Assembly: GCA_021846605.1 (NCBI GenBank)
Contig: JAJZWQ010000118.1
Coordinates: 1 to 9,866, forward strand
Length of the DNA: 9,866 bases
Reading direction: 5' to 3'
Source: Bacillota bacterium
Lineage (GTDB): Bacteria > Bacillota_E > RBS10-35 > JAJYVN01
Shown here: piece after piece, positions 5,594-9,866 of the stretch
Position numbering within the stretch: the stretch's first letter is position 1
Layout of the letters: every line of letters begins with the position of its first letter
Notes under the pieces: generated by a model
Told to the model about the DNA's origin: nothing
The model's database searches: none
What the model saw: only the letters and a program-made list of their open reading frames with translations
Position numbers and translations under genes: made by a program

Positions 5594-6469
5594 TCAGCGC
5601 CCGCCCAGCGCCGCTGTGACCATGGTCATCGCGGGATAGCCGATGACGAGCACGATCGCCGGCAAGATGAAGACTGCGACCGGGAGCACAATGGCCGCCC
5701 CGGCCCGGTTGCTCCGTTCGCGCATGCGTTCGTGGCGCTGGGCCCGCACGCTCGCAGCCAGCTCGCGCAGCACATCCGCCGTCCGCGAACCGAACCGCCC
5801 TGCGCGTGCCAGGGCATCCGCCAGGGCCGCGACGTCCTTGTGGCCGAGCCGTTGCACCAAATTGGCCAGGGCGTCCTCGTTCCACTGGCCCAGCCCCCGC
5901 TCCACCTGCATCTGGTGGAAGGCCGCGGAGAGGATGCCGGGGAACTCGCTGGCCACCTGTTGCAGCGCCTGCGATAGGGAGACTCCCGCCTCCGCCGTCA
6001 ACGCCAGGTAGTCGACGAAATAGAGCAACTCCCGGTCGATGACGGCGCGCCTGGCGGCCAACTGCTGCGCCAGCCATAGTTCGGGGGCCTCCCAGCCCAC
6101 TAGGGCTCCGGCCACACCAGCGGCAAATGGCGCCAGAGCCCCCCCCAGGGCGGTCCCGCCCACCACGCCCCCCAGCGCTCCAGCCAGCAGCGCGACCAGC
6201 CGCAGGGCCAGGTATTGGTCGGAACCCAACCCCGCCCCGCTCCAGGCCAGACGACGGCCGGGATCCGGCGCACCCAGCGAGCGTGCCATCGGGGCGAGCC
6301 GATCCAAACCACGAGGTAGGACCCACCCGTGACCGCCAGGCAACCGCCGGCGCGTCGTCACCGCCGCTCCCACTAGGGCCACCCGCCCGCGACGGTCCAG
6401 CCGCTTCCCGCCGAACGCCATAGTCGCGGCGGCAATGGCCGACGCCATGCACCAGAAGAACACGGCCAC
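5594..6469 (-). CDS. tadC: TadC, inner-membrane platform protein (T2SSF domain)
   Basis: Partner of TadB in the membrane platform that couples the ATPase to pilin assembly. The 291-residue protein has hydrophobic segments at about 2-19, 88-104, 110-126 and 256-287. The type II/IV secretion GspF-like domain lies at about 148-270: RELLYFVDYLALTAEAGVSLSQAL is the characteristic helix, followed by a helical cytoplasmic part with FGSRTADVLRELA, and the long hydrophobic C-terminal pair. Length is usual for TadC. Start: GTG at 6469, immediately after the TAG of tadB, with GGAGG eight bases upstream; an alternative longer frame is not in phase. It is followed by the 242-base structured leader, so it is the last gene of the machinery block. 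Confidence 0.92.
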   Translation of the reverse strand: MAVFFWCMASAIAAATMAFGGKRLDRRGRVALVGAAVTTRRRLPGGHGWVLPRGLDRLAPMARSLGAPDPGRRLAWSGAGLGSDQYLALRLVALLAGALGGVVGGTALGGALAPFAAGVAGALVGWEAPELWLAQQLAARRAVIDRELLYFVDYLALTAEAGVSLSQALQQVASEFPGILSAAFHQMQVERGLGQWNEDALANLVQRLGHKDVAALADALARAGRFGSRTADVLRELAASVRAQRHERMRERSNRAGAAIVLPVAVFILPAIVLVIGYPAMTMVTAALGGR

Positions 6470-7330
6470 CTACCCCGCCTCCCGTGGCACGGACATGCGC
6501 AGCACCACCACATACCCCACAGAGAGCCAAGCCGCGGCCAGACCCAGCAACATCTCACCGCGCACCGTTGCCAGCAGGGGCGACTCAAACGCCGGGTACG
6601 CGTAGCGCATGAAGGCAAGCAGCACCGGCGGCACGATGATCAACACGTTGGCCTGCCAGCGTCCGGCCGCCGTGGCCGACCGGATGGCGCCTTCAGCCTC
6701 GCGCCGTTCCCGCAGGGTACGGTGGAGACCGGCAAGGGCGCCCGCCAGTCCGGCACCGGCCCCCTGGTTGAGGCGGAGTCCCGCCACGAGCAAGCGCACC
6801 TCGGGGGTGGGCATTCGGTCGCGCCAAAGCCAGAGGGCTTCAGACAGCCCCACCCGCTGGGCATCCTGCACGACCCGCAGAACCTCGGGACCGAGTAGGC
6901 CCCCCAACCCGGTTCCAACCTCCATGAGCGCCTCGTACGGGACCATGCCGGCACCGACGGCGCCAGCCAGACCTGCCGCCAAACGTTCCATCTCTGCGGC
7001 GAACCCCGCGCGGCGACGTTCGCGCGCGCGCCGCAACCATGCCAGGGGCCCGAGCGCCGCCGCCAGCCCGGCCGTGGGCCAGGACCAGCCCGGCCCCAGC
7101 GCGGCGCGGCCGGCCAGCCAGCCACCGAGGAACGCGGCGGCTCCCACCGCGAGTAGGGGAACCGCCCCAACCGGGATGCGGCGGCGGCGCAGCGCCCGAT
7201 CCAGGGCGTCGACGGCGCCCGCCCAGGCCGGCGGCACGGCACGGGGGACCGGCAGCCAGCGGAGTCGGCCCACAAGCGCCAGCACCAGCGCCGCCACCGC
7301 TCCCCCCGCACCGACAAACACCAGCGACAC
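6470..7330 (-). CDS. tadB: TadB, inner-membrane platform protein (T2SSF domain)
   Basis: A 286-residue GspF-like platform subunit. Hydrophobic segments lie at about 3-20, 54-72, 84-99, 227-243 and 258-277. The T2SSF domain runs from about 112 to 240, starting with AAEMERLAAGLAGAVGAGMVP and containing RLLVAGLRLNQGAGAGLAGAL, as usual for TadB. The start is GTG at 7330 with GGGGAGG seven bases upstream; it lies 14 bases after the TGA of cpaF, so the long in-frame extension upstream is discarded because it would cover most of cpaF in another frame. Its TAG directly touches the GTG of tadC. Expected to bind the CpaF hexamer on the cytoplasmic side. Confidence 0.92.
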   Translation of the reverse strand: MSLVFVGAGGAVAALVLALVGRLRWLPVPRAVPPAWAGAVDALDRALRRRRIPVGAVPLLAVGAAAFLGGWLAGRAALGPGWSWPTAGLAAALGPLAWLRRARERRRAGFAAEMERLAAGLAGAVGAGMVPYEALMEVGTGLGGLLGPEVLRVVQDAQRVGLSEALWLWRDRMPTPEVRLLVAGLRLNQGAGAGLAGALAGLHRTLRERREAEGAIRSATAAGRWQANVLIIVPPVLLAFMRYAYPAFESPLLATVRGEMLLGLAAAWLSVGYVVVLRMSVPREAG

Positions 7331-7344
7331 CGCGCCGCCTCCCC

Positions 7345-8661
7345 TCAGTCGCCGCAGAGCCAGGACGGGCGCTCCCCCGTCGTCCGCAGGGCGCCACCCT
7401 CCCAGCGGTAGAGGGGACGCAGCCGGGGCTGCCCGTGCGCGTCCTGACCCTCGATCGCAACGATGGCATGGACGCGCCGCCTGCCTGCCTCCCGGACCAT
7501 TTGAACGATCAACTTCAGGGCATCGGCGGCGATCTGCACGACCGACTCCCCCTCGCCCGTACCGCGCCGCAGGGTAGTCGCCTGCACCAGACGGTTGAAG
7601 ACCTCCCGCGGGGAGTTGGCGTGCACGGTCGTGAGCGAGCCGTCGTGCCCGGTGTTCATCGCCACCAACATGTCCAGGGCCTCGACATCCCGCACCTCTC
7701 CGACCACGATGCGATCGGGCCGCATGCGCAGCGCGTTGAGGACCAACTGCTGGATCGTGACGGCTCCGCTGCCCTCGGTGTTGGCGGGTCGCGATTCCAG
7801 GCGCACGACGTGGGGTAGTCGCGGTTGGAGTTCGGCCGCGTCCTCGATGCACACCACACGTTCGTCGGCGGGGATACAGCCTGTAAGGGCGTTGAGCATC
7901 GTGGTCTTGCCGGTGCCGGTGCCTCCGGCCACCACGATGTTGGCCCGCCGCCGCACGGCCCAGGCGAGAACATCCCACGGGGTCGAACCCTGAGGAAAAT
8001 CCGGACCCGTTGCGGGCTCGACCCATACGGCTGGACCGAAACCGCCCGCCTCCACCAGCTCACGCAGGCTGAAGGGGCGCGGAAACCGGCGGATGGTAAC
8101 GGTCGTGCCTAAAAGCGAGATCGGGGGGCGGACGGCGTTGAGCCGCGACCCGTCCGGCAGGCGGGCGTCCACCATCGGTTGGGCGAGAGAGAACGACCGG
8201 CCCAACGGCCCGACGATGCGTTCCACCAGAGACTGCACCGAGCGGTCGTCGCGGAATGTCAGATCGGTCGGCTGCAGGCGCCCCTCGCGCTCGACGAAGA
8301 CCTGGTCCGGACGATTGACCATAATCTCGGTCACCCCGGGGTCATCCAGCAGTGTCTGCAACGGTCCCAGTCGGCCCCCCAGGTTTTCCATTACCTCGCG
8401 TTCCACCGCTTCCAGTTGGGCCCGCGGTAGGTTGCCTGCCTCCGCAACGACGAGGCTTCTGCAGAATGCGCGCTGCGCCGAGAGCGGCAGCCCCTGTCCT
8501 TCCGCGGAGAGGCGTGCGATGACGCGCCTGATGGCCTGCTGGGCCGGATCGGCCGCCTCGCCATCCGCACCGAGCGGAAAGCCGGCGTGGCCGGCGGCGG
8601 GCGCCGCCGGGACGGTGGACGCGTCACGCTGCGCCCGTAGGGCGGCCAGGTAGTTGCTCAT
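7345..8661 (-). CDS. cpaF: CpaF/TadA secretion ATPase
   Basis: Hexameric cytoplasmic ATPase that drives Flp pilus assembly. The 438-residue protein shows all motifs of the VirB11/PilT-like family: Walker A GGTGTGKT (246-253), Asp box CIEDAAELQ (271-279), Walker B region DRIVVGEVRDVEALDML (316-332) with Glu322, and His box TGHDGSLTTVHANS (337-350). The N-terminal domain contains LLDDPGVTEIMVNRPDQVFVE (104-124), a CpaF hallmark, and the arginine-rich linker GTTVTIRRFPRPFSL. A start at MSNYLAALRAQ (ATG at 8661) is preferred: AGGGGGG lies seven bases upstream and it lies 19 bases after the CpaE stop; the longer frame to 8985 would overlap cpaE. Length is normal. It is the energy source for both pilin extrusion and, possibly, any dynamics, since no separate retraction ATPase is seen. 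Confidence 0.96.
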   Translation of the reverse strand: MSNYLAALRAQRDASTVPAAPAAGHAGFPLGADGEAADPAQQAIRRVIARLSAEGQGLPLSAQRAFCRSLVVAEAGNLPRAQLEAVEREVMENLGGRLGPLQTLLDDPGVTEIMVNRPDQVFVEREGRLQPTDLTFRDDRSVQSLVERIVGPLGRSFSLAQPMVDARLPDGSRLNAVRPPISLLGTTVTIRRFPRPFSLRELVEAGGFGPAVWVEPATGPDFPQGSTPWDVLAWAVRRRANIVVAGGTGTGKTTMLNALTGCIPADERVVCIEDAAELQPRLPHVVRLESRPANTEGSGAVTIQQLVLNALRMRPDRIVVGEVRDVEALDMLVAMNTGHDGSLTTVHANSPREVFNRLVQATTLRRGTGEGESVVQIAADALKLIVQMVREAGRRRVHAIVAIEGQDAHGQPRLRPLYRWEGGALRTTGERPSWLCGD

Positions 8662-8680
8662 GCCGTATCCCCCCCTGGAA

Positions 8681-9799
8681 TCAGGATCCGAAGCGCCAGG
8701 GCCGGCGACCCGACGCGTCCGCAAGGCCGGGCACCACCGGTTCCATGGCCCGGCGCAGGGACGACATGAAGGGGCCGTGCGGCGCCTCGTGCGCCAGCGG
8801 ACGCCGCCGGTTGGCGGCACGCTTGGCGGCAGGGTCAAAGGGGATACTCCCCAGAACCGGGAGCCCCAGTGCCTCGCGGACCTCGGCTGGGGCGAAGTCC
8901 CCGGGACCAGGCCGGTTGCGGTTAACCAGGACCCGGACCTTGGCCAGGGGCAGCCCGGCACGTTGGAGGGCCAGGCAGCCAGCATGCGCGCGTGCCAGGC
9001 AATCCAGGGTGGGTTCCACCACCAGGATCACGCCGGTGGCCAGCTGGAGTACGCGAAAAGCGGCCTCGGTGGGCTGGGCCGCGCAATCCACCACCACCAG
9101 TTGGAACATGCGTGAGAGCGTGCCCAGGACTGTGTCCAGGAGGACCGAGTCCGCCGTGCGGTCGGTCTCCCCACCCGCAAAGAGGCAGTGCAGCCCGCCC
9201 TTGGTTTCGGCGAGCATGCGCATGGCGATCGCCGGGTCCACCTGGCGCTCACCGCGGTATTCCATCCAGTCCAGCACGGAGGGGGTGGCGGCGACCCCCA
9301 GGAGCGCCGCGACACTTCCGACCCCGTCCTCCGCATCGACGAGGACACAGGAACGTCGACGGCGGCTGGTCGGAGACGCCGCCTGTAGTCCGAGGGACAC
9401 ACTGACCAGGGACTTGCCCACACCACCTTTGAAGGAGAAGACCGCCAGGGTGGCCGGTGTGCCCGCGGGCAATCCCGCCGGAACCGCAGCGGGCGGCTGA
9501 TCCGCAAGTCCAGTCGCCAGGCGGTCCTCCGCCTCCAGATCCTCGCGGAGCGTCCGGACCAGCGTCTCCGCGTCAAACGGCTTGGGGATCAGTCCGCGCA
9601 GGCCCCTCCGTCGCGCTTCCCCCCACAATTCCCGTGAGGGTCGGGCACACGTCAGGTAGACGCGGACCCCCGGCAGACGCTGCGCCAGTTCGGCCGCAAC
9701 CTCAAAGCCCGACGGGTGGGTCAATCCCTCGTCCACAAGGAGAGTGGCCGGAAAGTGCTCAGAGAGGGTTGGCACGGGGAAGCAGGCGAGACATCCCAT
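8681..9799 (-). CDS. cpaE: CpaE/TadZ-like localisation ATPase with partial receiver domain
   Basis: A 372-residue protein thought to place the pilus machine in the cell. Residues about 110-355 form a ParA/MinD-type ATPase: deviant Walker A FKGGVGKS (123-130, signature Lys124), LVDAEDGVGSVAALLG (153-168), and Walker B LVVVDCA (234-240). Residues 17-88 look like the second half of a response-regulator receiver domain: LLVDEG with Asp23, YLTCA with Thr50, and PKPF with Lys73. The first half (beta1 to alpha2) is missing if translation starts at ATG 9799. No good SD precedes this ATG. The frame stays open for 22 more codons to the window edge, but those codons are AT-rich and unlike the gene, so a longer gene is possible but not favoured. 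CpaF follows after 19 bases. It heads the visible cluster. Confidence 0.85.
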   Translation of the reverse strand: MGCLACFPVPTLSEHFPATLLVDEGLTHPSGFEVAAELAQRLPGVRVYLTCARPSRELWGEARRRGLRGLIPKPFDAETLVRTLREDLEAEDRLATGLADQPPAAVPAGLPAGTPATLAVFSFKGGVGKSLVSVSLGLQAASPTSRRRRSCVLVDAEDGVGSVAALLGVAATPSVLDWMEYRGERQVDPAIAMRMLAETKGGLHCLFAGGETDRTADSVLLDTVLGTLSRMFQLVVVDCAAQPTEAAFRVLQLATGVILVVEPTLDCLARAHAGCLALQRAGLPLAKVRVLVNRNRPGPGDFAPAEVREALGLPVLGSIPFDPAAKRAANRRRPLAHEAPHGPFMSSLRRAMEPVVPGLADASGRRPWRFGS

Positions 9800-9827
9800 A
9801 TATAACCAACCAGGAGATTTCAGGGGA

Positions 9828-9857
9828 ATGAAGAAGGCGGGTCCTTTGAGTAAGTAA
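9828..9857 (+). CDS. Possible nine-residue leader peptide
   Basis: ATG at 9828 opens MKKAGPLSK and ends at TAA (9855-9857), which is itself the first part of the TAAGGAGGT ribosome-binding site. AGGAGA lies ten bases upstream of the ATG. The tight overlap of stop and downstream SD would suit translational coupling to the plus-strand gene beyond the edge. So short a frame may be chance. Confidence 0.2.
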   Translation: MKKAGPLSK

Positions 9858-9863
9858 GGAGGT
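9855..9863 (+). promoter_or_regulatory. Consensus Shine-Dalgarno for a plus-strand gene beyond the edge
   Basis: TAAGGAGGT is a full match to the complement of the 16S rRNA 3' end. It ends three bases before the window edge, so the start codon it would serve lies outside. Confidence 0.55.
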
Positions 9864-9866
9864 ACC

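Larger units (their letters stand above)
9800..9866. promoter_or_regulatory. AT-rich segment upstream of cpaE, probable divergent promoter region
   Basis: Composition drops sharply to AT-rich, with TATATAA at 9799-9805 bridging the cpaE start. This could serve as a -10 region for either strand, though I find no -35 element at proper distance. On the plus strand a perfect TAAGGAGGT (9855-9863) points to a plus-strand gene starting just past the window edge, making this a divergent intergenic region. Confidence 0.45.

Noticed and set aside
6470..8026. Long version of the tadB frame
   Set aside because: The part upstream of 7330 is cpaF read in another frame; a GTG with a good SD marks the real start.
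1..9866. tRNA, rRNA, CRISPR array or insertion sequence
   Set aside because: Looked for cloverleaf remnants, spaced direct repeats and transposase motifs; found none.

Overview
The window is a compact minus-strand cluster for a Flp/Tad (type IVc) pilus. The DNA is very GC-rich (roughly 70 % by eye) with strong G/C third-position bias, several GTG starts and good Shine-Dalgarno sequences. No secretin (RcpA/CpaC), RcpC/CpaB or TadD gene is visible. This fits a monoderm, GC-rich bacterium such as a Thermaerobacter/Symbiobacterium/Sulfobacillus-type Bacillota or an actinobacterium. That placement is inference; nothing here fixes the taxon.

On the minus strand, from the right edge leftwards, the order is as follows. 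The machinery block comes first: CpaE/TadZ-like ATPase (9799-8681), CpaF/TadA secretion ATPase (8661-7345), TadB (7330-6470) and TadC (6469-5594). A 242-base leader without a clear gene follows (5593-5352); it is full of hairpins and ends in a terminator-like hairpin. The pilin block is the Flp major pilin (5351-5142), TadE-like pseudopilin (5108-4656), a second TadE/TadG-like protein (4659-4183) and the prepilin peptidase TadV/CpaA (4190-3753). The accessory block is an exported, C-terminally anchored protein of unknown family (3736-2900), a 698-residue secreted putative beta-propeller (2895-799) and a TadG-like protein (802-164). Bases 1-163 hold no gene but contain several small hairpins best read on the plus strand.

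Working model: CpaE positions the machine; CpaF powers it; TadB and TadC form the inner-membrane platform; TadV cleaves the Flp prepilin and probably the TadE-like pseudopilins. The three last genes encode cell-surface parts, with the propeller a candidate tip or adhesin subunit comparable in concept to PilY1. Neighbouring genes overlap by 1-8 bases or are separated by 0-33 bases, so they are probably co-translated. The exception is the gap before flp, which looks like a control point separating machinery from pilin expression.

Most unusual items: the structured leader with a terminator-like hairpin 20 bases before the flp start; an 11-base G tract (mRNA sense) between two possible starts of the unknown exported protein; the propeller with a cysteine-bracketed DxDxDG loop; a 46-base G/C inverted repeat inside a coding region; and a CpaE whose receiver domain appears to lack its first half.
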